Origin: Motacilla alba alba
Taxonomy: Eukaryota > Chordata > Aves > Passeriformes > Motacillidae
Assembly: GCF_015832195.1 (NCBI RefSeq)
Contig: NC_052030.1
Coordinates: forward strand, 9,877,439-9,941,438
Length of the DNA: 64,000 bases
Direction of reading: 5' to 3'
Within the stretch, counting starts at the first letter, position 1. Each line of letters opens with the position of its first letter. The translations under genes were made by a program, and so were the position numbers. A model generated the notes under the pieces. That model saw nothing but the letters and a program-made list of their open reading frames with translations, was not told the origin of the DNA and searched no databases. Positions 20,852-32,800 of the stretch are shown here, piece by piece.

Positions 20852-23800
20852 GTGAGTAGCTCCGGGGGGGCTCCAGCCCCTCCGGCCGCGGGGATCCCGC
20901 CGGGGAGCGGCCGATTCTGCCGGGAAGCCGCTCGCAGCCCGGCAGGCAAGGCCATTTTCCCGCTGGAGCTGCCCGGGTGGAGCATCCCGAGGGATGCAGG
21001 AGCTGTTTGTTACATAAATTCACTCATCTCGTTTGGGTTTTGGGGGTTTTGTTTTCTGTTTTTTGGTTTTTTGGGTTTTTTTTTTCCTCGGCGTGGATTT
21101 GATGGCGGTAAAAAAAATCAGCAGGGGTTGGGATAAAATCGTGGGGATTTTGGGAGAGGAGACGCTGGGATCGCCTTTGCAGGGGGGTTTGGCTGTAAAT
21201 AACGTTGTGCTTCCTCGCCATCCTCCTCCTCCTCATCGCCAGGGAGGAATCGCAGAGCAGAACCTGCCCTGCCAAGGTGGGGTGGGGGGGACCCCAAAAA
21301 CCCCACTGGGCTTTGGCAGCGCTTCTGGAAATCCAAACGCTGCTGCTGCACCGGGAAAATGCTGATTTTTGGGGATGTGGCTGCTGGATCTGTGCAGGAA
21401 AAAAAAATTTAAAAAAGGCAAAAAATCAGCCCCAAACCTGATAAAATCTTTGGTGCCTTTAACCCCGGGAATTCCTTCCTTTCCCCTCAATTCCAAATGC
21501 TTCCTTTAAAACCAACCTGCTCTTTCCTAATGCTCCATTCTCAGGTGTTTTGCAACATATTTCCTATTTATAAATCACGGGCTCTGCCAGGCGGGGAAGG
21601 AACGTTTCAAGTTGGTGTTAAATATTCATGAGCTCGTGTCAATGACAGAGCACCCTGTCCCAAAACATTCCTGCTCAGTTGGACAGGAACTCCTGCTCTT
21701 TTCTAGTCCTTGGTTAGAGCTTGTCAGGGAAAAGAATCCGAGGTTATTATTTTATCAAGCTTTTTATTATTATTATTTTTTTTTTTTTACATTTTTAAGA
21801 CCAAAACCTGGGAATACATTCCAAAGTACCTTCCAGTGCAGGTGTTTTGGTGCTGTGAGATTTTGCAGATGATTGCAGCGGCTCCCTGAGATGTCCCAGA
21901 TGTGAACAGTTTTTCCAAGTATGGAACAAAAATTATCCCTGTGGAGTTTTTCCCTTTGTTTGTATCAGTTTGGGTTTTTTTTATATCCCTAAATTATACA
22001 CCTACGTTTTGATTTTCTGTGCTGAGGAATGTGGCAATCTGGGTTTTGTAGGATCCATCACCTCCAAAGCTGGGATGATCTTTAAAGTCCCTCCCTGTAA
22101 TTCTGGGATAATTTCATTTATTTCCAAAACTGTTTCACTTAAATCCAAGGGATTTTCGCTTCCCAAAGGGAGAAAGTTCTGCTGTGTTGCAGATAAAGTG
22201 AAAGAACTTTGAGGATCTGTTCCCAAATCTTTGGCCACAGAAAACTTCATAAATGGGAAAAGGGAGCACACCCCTGTGACCAAAACACCAAAGCTGTGTC
22301 AATTTAGCAAATTCTGCTCTTAAAATACAGATATTTCATTAATGACCTGATATCAAATAATTCTGTTCAAGCTGAAAGCAGAGTCACAGAATCAGCATCC
22401 TGATGGAAAATAAATCCATCCATTCAGCTCATCCAGTGAATGAGCTCGGGAATTTTATTTCAGTAAATAATGTTTCAAATCCTGGTGCATTTCTGGAGTT
22501 TCTAATCACAGAAACAACTCAGGAAATGGAATTTGGGACGAAACCCCCGAAATTCAATGACCCAGCAATGCCTAATCCCAATTAAATCCAGCTCAGTGAC
22601 ACAGCAATGCCTAATCCCAATTAAATCCAGGCCCACCGAACATGGATCTCATTAAATATACATCATTCCATCATCTTTTGATGAGCTCTGTGGTTTTATA
22701 ACTTTGTGGATGGCACAACAACAACCCCTGGTGTCCAAACCCAAGGATGAGATCCCATCCAGACCCAAACACAAATCCCGGTGTTCCCAGCGGAAAATGG
22801 AGACGGGGAATGAGGAGAAACCGTCATGCAGAAGGGATTTCAGTCCTCCCAGCTGGAAAATCCTCCTGGAAGGATCCATCCCAGGTTTTTTTGTGCTTTC
22901 AGGGTGGTGAAGTTCCGCCGCACGGGGGAGAGCTCGAGGTCGGAGGAGGATGGAATTTCGGGAGAGCACGAGGTGCAGATCGAGGGCGTGAGGACGGAGC
23001 TGGAGCCCGTGGAGCTGGGGGATGGAGCTGCGGTGCCCAAGGAATTCGCCAACCCCACCGACGGTGAGCTGGGCTCTTTTCCTGCAGGGAGAGCCTTGTG
23101 GGATCTCTTCATCTCAGTCAGGCTGGGTGCAGGAGGTTTGGAGAAGTTAAGGATGCCCAGATTAAAATAACAACTTAAGGAAATGGTGTTAGACCTGAGA
23201 ATGGTGGTTTGATCAGCCCATTCCCTGTGGGGTGCTCTCCGTGCTCCTTTTTGTGTCCCCAGTGCTGGATACTCCTGTCAGGGAGTTGTGGATCCAGCTG
23301 CCACGCTGGAATTTGCCTGAATTCCCTCTGGAGCTGCTCCTGGAGCAGCTGCACCTGGCTCTCCTTCAAGGCTGAGATGAATCTGCAGAGTTCCTGGCTC
23401 CTCTTTTCCTAGAGGACATCAGGAATGTCCATCTCAGCCTCTGCTTCCTGCCTGGAGGCGTCCCTGCTTTAGGAGGGAGGAGAAATTTGGGGTTTGTCTT
23501 AGCACAGTGTGAAAATTTGGTGTTAGTCTTGTTTTTGTGCTTTGTCCCTTGGATTTTGTTGGATTTCCTCCTGGTTTGTGTTGTGGGCATCTCACAGCTC
23601 TGAGCCAAAGCTTTTCCTGAGGAATGTCCTTTCCAAGCTGATGCAAGTGTTACAACTGTGAGATTTAAATTGATTTAAACAACTCCAATATCAAAATGTG
23701 CTTTTCTTGGTCATTTCATTTTCTTGGTCATTTCATTTTGCATTTGAGCAAAGGAGTTTGAGACATCTCAGCACCTTCAGCTGGAACAAACTGAAGAGGG

Positions 23801-26800
23801 TCATGGCAGTGAGTGGGAAACAGCCAGCAGCACTTTGAACAGAAGCTGGCTTTAAGATTTGTGTCTTTTGGAGAAATTCTTGATTTAAATTATGAGAGGT
23901 GGCACTGAAACATTCCCTGCAGCTCCCAGCACTGCAGTGGGCTGGGGCAGAGCTGTTTCTCCCCACAGAAAGCTGCTCTCCAGTGGCTGCAGGAGTCACT
24001 CCCGGGAGCAAGAGGCTGAACATGGGCTGGATTTGTGGGTGCCAGACTGATTTACCTCCACGTGGTTCAAATATTCTAGGAATAATTCAAATGATTTTGG
24101 CTTTGGAAGAACACAGAGATTTTCCTGAGTAGGAATTGTATAATAACAACTGAATAGCTCTGTTATATATTTGAGATCTCAGCAGATTAGCCAATTAATC
24201 AGTAATTAAACCAGGAAATTCTCTCTCAAGGGCTGGCTTTCCTCAGGAAGGAATCCACTGGAATTGTTTTCTTTGCAGATACTTTCATGGTGGAGGATGC
24301 AGTGGAAGCCATTGGATTTGGGAAGTTCCAGTGGAAGCTCTCTGTCATTACTGGATTGGCATGGGCAAGTAATTGGGATCGGGATCAGTTCATGATCATC
24401 ACCTAGAGAATCTCAGGGACTTTAGATAATGGGGGCAGAGAGCCTCCAAGCAGATAAATGCACAATAAAGCAGGAGTTTCACTGGGAATTCTGAACCAAC
24501 AGCAGCACTCAGCCTTGTTGTGAGGGGCAATGATGGATTTCTTTGTCTCTGAAGTTCTTAGAAATCAGGGTTTGGAAACCATTTCAGTTCTCCACTTCAG
24601 TTTGGTTTCAAATGAAGGAGGCTCCAGGCTGCTCCTGCAGTGATTTTGCCACATTCCTCCCATCAGCTGCCACCTCAGTTGTCTGTACCAGTCAGGATTG
24701 CTGTAAGCTCAGTTTCAGAGGAGCAGCAACCCAGCACTTCCTCTTTTAACTTTGATATCAACAACAAAAAAGTCTTGGTTTCCATTTTCTGCTCTCTCTG
24801 AAGCTCTGTGCTCCACCTCCTGTGGTGTATTTTAGGATCCTGATACCTGGAGCTGTATTTACTGGCTTTTATCCCTGTAAACAGCTGGAATCTGCCATGG
24901 TTTAGGTTCTAAACCAGCTGTGGAATTTGGTTTCCAGGTGATCTGTGCAAATCCAGGAGTGTTTAAGGGGATGAGTTACAAGGTATTAAACACTCCTGCC
25001 TGAACCCATGGGTGAAAGGGCTGAGAGCTGGAATTTGCACTATGGAAGTGACTGAGCCTGTGTCACTGCCCAGCCAAACCTCCTCAAAAATCTTTGGATT
25101 CAGCTCTTTGAATCCTCTCTGCCAGAGTTACTAAAAGTGCTGACAATCAGAAATGACTTTAAATGTTAAATATTAAACATTTTGTTCAACCACAAGTCGG
25201 GAACATCACGGAAACATCACCAAGGCCTACTATTGACTCCTAAATCCACCTGATTTGCAGGCACTTGTTGATTTTTGCTTTCTCTTCCCCCTGCAGATGG
25301 CAGATGCCATGGAAATGATGATTTTAAGTATCCTTGCTCCTCAGCTGCACTGTGAGTGGCGCTTACCCAGCTGGCAGGTTGCATTGCTCACCTCGGTAGG
25401 AATAATACCTGACAGCTCCTGTCTTCCCTCAGCTTTTGCCATCATTGTTGTCAAGACGTTTTGCTTTGTATCCCCAAAATTAAATCTCCTCGTGGCCTTT
25501 GCAGGTTGCCTTCAGCTTGGAAGTTTAGAGGAGGTTTTAAAAAAAAGATTTATAGTGGTTTTTTTAAAGCTTGACGTAATAAAATTCAGTGAGAACTGAG
25601 GGCATTTTGCAGGTTTCAGGCTCAAAGTTTCATGTAATTTCCTATGAATTCATTCAGATTTATCCTAAAATTCAAACCATTTGATTAATTAAAAAGAAAA
25701 AAAAAGTAAATTTTGATTATCTTGCTTGCAAATCTTTCTCTCTCCCCACATTTAAGCTGTCTGACAGGCTGAGAGCCCTGAGAGAGAACAAACAGTTGAT
25801 TTTTGAGGTTGGTCTCAATGATATCAGAAGTCTTTTCCAGCCCAAATAGTTCTGGGATTATCCAGTGATCTTTGGAAGCAGAGCTCTCACAACACCACCT
25901 CCAAGGATGGTGCTGTGATGTTGGAATCCTGCAATGCCTTTAGGGATAAGACAACAAATTTGGGAACCCTTCTCTCAGCATAGGCCACTGCTGAATGCAG
26001 GGAGTTTTATTTCCTGAATTTCTTTTTCCTTTCGTTGTTAATGTCCTTTGTTTGATTGTTTAAAATGGTTCAAATGCTCAGCAGATGGAAATGGTGTCCC
26101 TGACTCCCATGAATGTCCCAGCCCTGAGTGCAGCTCAGCACAAGAGCGTCCCCTCTGAAAAGGCTTCAGGGGTATTTTCTTTCACACTTCAGACTTTTCT
26201 AAACTTTTAAGGTGTAATTTTATCTCCATTCAAACCTGGGAGCTGCTGAGGATGGTGGTTGGAGCTGGAGGAGAGCTCTGTCCTGCAGATCTCAACCAAC
26301 AGCTCCTCAGCTTTTATTCAGGAATATTTTCCCTGGCGCTGGAGAGCTTTGTGTCTTCCAGGGCTGGACTCACAGCCCAGTCCAGGCCACAGTGGGATTG
26401 TCAGGGTTGGCTCTGATGGACTTTTAATGCAAAGCTGACTTGAGGAGGGATCTTGTTACTTCCCTGCTCCAGCCCAGAGAGAGCTGGATGATCTTTAAGG
26501 TCCTTTCCAACCCAACCCATTCTCTGACCTCCTGCACATCTCACTCTGGTGTGAAATGTTCTGGTTTCACTGCAAGTTTGTGTTCTGTGTTGGTCACACT
26601 GGAATTTTCACTTGTTGAGGGAAAGGTTTTTTTTTCCTGCTGTTCCACAGGTGGTGTTTGTGGGAATGATGTCCAGCTCCACGCTCTGGGGAAATATTTC
26701 AGACCAGTATGGGAGGAAAACAGTAAGTCTGCAGCTCCTGCTGGGATATATCCCAATATTTCTGCAGCATGGGCATTTCAGTGCAGCTGGCACGGGCTGC

Positions 26801-29800
26801 CCAGAGAAGCTGTGGCTGCCTCATCCCTGGAAGTGTTTGAGGCCAGGTTGGAGCACCCTGGGATAGTGGAAGGTGTCCCTGCACCTGGAATGGGATGAGC
26901 TCTAAGGTCCCTTCCAACCCAAACCCTTCCAGGATTCCATATTCCCAAATGTCCCCATGTACAAAGCAGCACTAGGCACATCCAGAACTGAGCTCTTATG
27001 AAATAGAAGGCATCTGAGGCTCTGTTTTACACTTTAATTTGTGTTACAGTGATTTTTAACTCTTGCTGAACACAGGGCCTGAAGATCAGCGTGTTGTGGA
27101 CGCTCTATTATGGGATCCTCAGTGGATTTGCTCCCATTTACAGCTGGATCCTGGTGCTGAGGGGCCTGGTGGGCTTTGGGATTGGAGGAGTGCCTCAGTC
27201 GTAAGTAAATATTCACAACTCCAAACTTCCTCTCTTCTCTTTCTTTCTTATAAAATTCTCCTGTAGGACTGAAGTCTTGTTCTGTTCAGCCACCCCAAAC
27301 CTTGGTCTTGTTGCAAGGCAGATCGTGCCTTGAACAGCAGGATTTAGAGGCAGAGCTGAGCCCTGAGTCTGATTGTAAAACCCCAGGTTATTGCTCAGTC
27401 AGAGCCTGAACTTCCCCATCTCTCCCTGAGCTGGAATTTCAAACCCACACAGCCCAGACCTGAGCACTGGACATGCTGGGATGGCTCAGAAGGAAAAGGA
27501 AGTGTCAGAATATTTTTCTTATCATTGTGTGGTTCCTTTCACTGAAGAGAGGGATCCATAAATTTTCCACCTGCAATAAATAACCCTGCTCTAGGCTTTT
27601 ATTATAAATGTAAAGGGAAGGGTACAGCCATTCTCTCTGTAGTCTTTTATCCTTACCAATAACTGAGGTTTTTGCCTTCAGGAGGTGCTATTTTGGAGCG
27701 GGCTGAGCCTGCCTTGGATTGATGGCTCACAGATTCCTTCCCAGTGGCTTTTCCATGGCCTCTCCCAGACAAAAACCCAGAGCTGCAGGTGCAGCCCAGG
27801 CAGGGCCACTGGACTTGGCTCCCTGAGGTTCTGCAGCTTAACGAGAGAAAAACCAGAGCCAGTTACAGATCTCCAAGTGGATCCCATCCTCCCTGAGTCT
27901 GTTTCCTTTTCTGACTGTAACAGGGGTTTATTTGACAGAGGGGTAAAAATGGGTGAAGCAGGAAAAGTAGCTCCTTTCTGATATCCTTAAGCTGTGAGAT
28001 TCTGGAGGTGAGTGCCTGGATCTCCATGGAGTGTCATTTCCTCCTCTGGACTGGCTCCAACAATTCCGTGTCCTTCTTTTGCTGGGGTCATTCACCAGCT
28101 TCTGTTTTCTCTGCACTGCAGAGGGACCTGAGCCACACTTCAAGATGTGATTTGAGTTCTCTGAATCTCTGCTTGAATGAAATATTGTGTGAAACTTCCT
28201 GCTTTCCACAAACTGGGCAGCTCCTCAGAGATCAATTCACTCTTAAAGTTAGTGGGAATTTTGTCCCAAACCTCAAGGAAGCCTGAGGAGTTTGGAGGCA
28301 GGAACAGACTGAGTCAATGCAATCAGAGCAAAGCCAAACCTTTCCAGTTTGAAAGAGATGACAGAGCCTGGCCTGGCTGCTGCCTGAATTCCTCCTCAGG
28401 AATTCCTCCTGGAGAAGCTTTGCCATCACTCCTTGGCACAGGCATGAAACAAAGCTTTAGTGGTTGCTCTTTGAATCCCACAATAAAAGAATGCAAATTG
28501 TTTTATATCAGTGACATGAAAGTATTCCCCTCTTGGAGAATTGAACCCTGGCACAGGAGATGGATGAGAATTCTCTGAGCCAGTTGTAAACCTCTGAAGA
28601 AATTCTTTATCCAGCAAGAGTTTGTGTTGAATTCTGATGGAGCACACTGAAAAATACCAGATCAAGTGGTATTTCCAGTGGTGCTCTGGCTCAGAGCAGG
28701 GCTATGAAAACATGTGCATCAAGATCTGCATTTCACTGATGAGGATGGGGTCACAAAACCACACAAAAAGAGCAAACTGTGTCCTCTCTTGCAATGTTGA
28801 AGGGTTTGTTCTAGGGTGGAAGGGGGGTGTGACCCAGTGTCACAGCCTGGCTGGCTCTGGGCATAGGCAGAGCTTTGAGTTGCTGCTCTGGGTTTGGCAG
28901 CTTTATTAAAAGGCAAAAGGGATGTTTGAACCTGTGGCATTTCCCTCTCTGTGCTGACATTTTCCTCTCTGTTCCCTCTTTCAGGGTAACTTTATATGCT
29001 GAGTTCCTTCCAATGAAAGCCAGAGCAAAATGCATTTTATTAATAGAGGTGAGTGGGTGCATTGTGATCCTCCAGGGACAAATCCTCTGGTGGTCACATC
29101 CCTTCCATCCTCCTGCCTGGAAATCCCCTCAGAGCTGCAGCCAGGCCTGGCCTGTCCACCCTGGTGTGGAGCTGAGTCACTCCTGAGCTCTGCTACCAGC
29201 CCAGCTCCAAAAGCAGCAGAAAATTTTCCTGTCACACTCCACTCTTGGTGTTGAATTTTCTTTTTTCCAAATTATTTTGCACCCAGGCCTGCAGAGTGAG
29301 CACAAGAGGGGCATTGGGTGTCCATGATTTTGTGGTGAAATGCATCTCAGTGATGGATTTGGAGAGCTGCACAAATTCAGTGCTAAACTCAGCTCCACAT
29401 CTTCATCCAAACCTGTCAAAGTCACTCAGGGCAGAATTTTGGCCTTGGAATATTTTAAGGCAGAATTCTCACCCCTGGAATTTCTCTCTTCAGCCATCCC
29501 TAGTGAGCACAGCCTGGAATGTTCCAAAGAAGAGACCTTGGGAGCACTCCATTCCTCATGTTTTCTGTTGGTTTTCCCTCTTGCAGGTGTTCTGGGCCCT
29601 TGGGACTGTGTTTGAAGTGCTCCTGGCAGTGGTGGTGATGCCCACGCTCGGCTGGCGCTGGCTCCTCATCCTCTCTGCCCTCCCACTCCTGCTCTTTGCT
29701 GGCCTGTGTTTTGTAGGTATTCCTCATGGATTCATGTGAATTCCTGCAATTCCCATTCGTCCACCCCATCCTGTGACCCAGCTGAAGGAAATCAGGACAG

Positions 29801-32800
29801 TTTTGAGCTCTCTGGTGGTGTCTTCTGTGAAATAACTGAAATAATGACCAAAAAATGCAGTTTCAACAGGGTGCTGGGAAAAACATTCCAGGGAGATTTG
29901 TGTTGATGTGACTGCAATTGCTGGAGGACAATGCAGGGCTGGAATCTGGTGAAATCAGACCTGGAACCCTCTCCAATTTAATTACTTTGTTTCAACTAAG
30001 CTCAGTGGAATCAACATTTTATCAAAAGCTGTTGCTATTTCCCGAAATTCTCTTTAAATTTTGTCACTTCTAGAATCAATTTCCGCTTGAGAATCCTCCC
30101 AAATCAGGGATAGAATCTGCAGAGTGCAGGTCAGATTCCAAAATAAGTTAAACCTGAGCTTCAGTGACATATTTTATTATTTATTAAGTGATATCTTTGC
30201 CAATCACTCAGTCTCCTCATAGATAAATATCCTTGTCAGGTGGTTTAGCAGCCTTTTTTATTCCCTAGTTTTTCAGGAATACCTGCAGTTATCCAGGTGA
30301 TCACAAGCTTGTTCTAAATTAAAAGGAGCCTAAACCCATAAATTTTATTCCATTTTATTCTAATAATTCTATAAAATTTGGAATTCCAGGAGCATCTTGT
30401 TGTCTGATCTGGATGCTTTGCCATTCCTGCGCAGAAGGGATAATGTAAAAAACCTGCAAAAATTCCCAACAGCTCTCAGGGATACACCCAAAGGAATGGC
30501 AGGGAAAAGGTTCTGAGTGATGGGGAAAGTGGGGGGGTTGCAGTTTTTAAAGCCTGATGAGATGATTCTTGGAATTCCTCCTTGGAATTCTTCCAGCTTA
30601 GTTCTGTAATCCTTTGTTATGTGAGAATCTGCTGGAGAAGTCACTGAGATTCCCTCAAGGAAACTCCCAGAGTTTCTTGCTGGTTGTGACACTCCCTCTG
30701 TATGTGTGACCTGCTCTGCTCCCTTAGTGGCTGCCAGAAAGTGCCAGGTATGATGTGTTATCTGGGAACCAGGAGAAGGCTCTGGCCACTTTGAAGAGGA
30801 TTGCCACAGAAAATGGAGCTCCAATGCCCTTGGGAAAGCTGGTGGTTTCCAGGCAGGTATGTCCAGGTCACAGAACAAGGAAACTGAGGGGGTTTGTAAG
30901 CAAATCATCAATGTGCTGTTTATTTTTAATGTCTCAGCTAAGCAGAAAAAATGAGGTTTGATCATTTAGGCCTCTTTTCTGCTGAGGAAGAGTTAATTTC
31001 TCATTTGGAAGTGAAAAGCAGCTTTAAAATGGGCATTTAATGTTCTTTAACCTCATTGTTACTAAAGTAAACCAAACCTTGAGGTTGTTGAAGAGCTCAG
31101 GTCAGAATCCCTGGATCTGAATGCATGAAATGCAGATGAAATTTGACACTTTAGCTGTCCCTCATCACCCAGCTTCTGCTTGTTCCCAACAGGAGGACCG
31201 AGGCAAAATGAGGGATCTTTTCACCCCCCATTTCCGCTGGACCACGTTGTTGCTCTGGTTTATTTGGTAAGAAAAAAACCTAAATGTTCAGTGCCAGCAC
31301 AGCTCTAAATGGGTTTTACTGAAGGGGTTTTACTCAATACAGCAATATCCTCCTCAGAAAAAAAAACAACCAAACAAAAAAAAACCCAACCTGTATTGAT
31401 TTGTAATTTATTCAACCACCCAAGCATTCCAAATCAAATTGCCCTTTAATTTTCTGCATGCTGAAATAGCTTTGAGGTAGGACTTCTGATTGGTGGTGTT
31501 TCTTTTAAGTTGGACCAGCTGAAACTTCCTCTCTCCTTTGCTTCCTTGCAGGTTTTCCAATGCTTTTTCATATTATGGGTTAGTTTTATTAACTACAGAG
31601 CTCTTCCAAGCAGGAGATGTTTGCAGCAGTGAGTATTGCTCCATCTTTTCTTTTTAAATATTTCCTGTTAAAACTGCTGGAATATCTGTTATTAGATCAC
31701 TTTCTGCTGGTGGTTTGGAAAAGGAACGTGGCTGAGTTTTAAGTTTACTTTATTTTAAATATTTCCTCATCTCTGCCCAGTGCAGAGGGGTCCTGAAGTG
31801 GTTTTGACCCCAAAATGTCAATCAGCACGACAACCTTCAAGGCAGACCTGTAATCTGTTCCTCTTGATTAAAGAAAAAGTGATTGAATTAATACAAGTTT
31901 GCAGATTTGACAGGTCTAATTAGTTCTGAGAGAGAGAAACTGCTGCTGTGGAGCTCCTGGGTTCTCAAGATGGGAAAACCTTCTGAGAAGAAAGATAATG
32001 CTGGGAAATCAGAATTGTGTTGGAATTTGTGTTGCAGAATTTCTTTTGGGGAAAAAGAAGGTGCTTTGACTGAGTTAAGAAGAGGCTTGAACAGTTTGAT
32101 TCCCCAGGGGAGGAATGATTGCATTCAGAACATTTGTAATTAGGGAAAACTGCCTGGAAGTTGGGAAATTATAAAAGGTGGATGGGGAGTGTTGGAGCAG
32201 CCCCAGATTCCAGGGCTGAGCAGCAGTGATGAGCTCTGAGAGCTCTGACTCAGGTCTGCCTCCCCAGAGGAGGATGCAGCCCTTAAAAACCCTTGTTTTT
32301 ATAGGGACATGGGGTTATTCAGTATTCTCAGAGTGTAGGAAGTGTTGGGATCCCAATTTGTGTTGGGAGAAACTGAATTATTGGAGTTAATTCTGTCCTG
32401 AGCCCTGGACTGGAAAATGATTCAGGCTGTACAGCTGATGAGGAGGTGGAATTTTCACTGAGCTGAGACATCCTGTCACAGAAAATATTATAAATGTTCA
32501 GTGTTTTCAGGCAAGATCACCCAGCATTGCTCTTCAATGCCTTCTGACTCTGAATTCCATCCCAGCAGCACGGCAGTCATTCAGAAGAGGAAGAACAATT
32601 AAATCAAAGGGGCAGAATCACTTGAATTTCTATCCCTTAACAACTTCCCAGAAGTATTTTTAAAGGATGGGTGCAGTGAATCCATATCAGTCCTTCCACC
32701 CCTTCCTAAATTTCAGCAGTAAAAATGAGAGACCCAGCAGGAAGGGTAAACAGGGAAGAGTTTGCTTAAAATATATTGAATATTTGTCCTTTTTTCATTG

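Larger units (their letters stand above)
19500..20860. promoter_or_regulatory. CpG-rich divergent promoter of USP30 and SVOP
   Basis: CpG-dense region spanning the USP30 start codon (19669, leftward) and the SVOP start codon (20817, rightward), 1.15 kb apart. It has GGGGCGG/CCGCCCC boxes and no TATA. It is interrupted at about 20260-20690 by a minisatellite. Transcription starts were not located. Confidence 0.65.

Noticed and set aside
20341..21023. Open frames of 214-215 codons on the minus strand
   Set aside because: They run through the GC-rich minisatellite upstream of SVOP and show only repeat-derived residues.
24365..24370. Use of a GT donor at 24369 in SVOP exon 3
   Set aside because: It would add four bases and shift the frame before exon 4.
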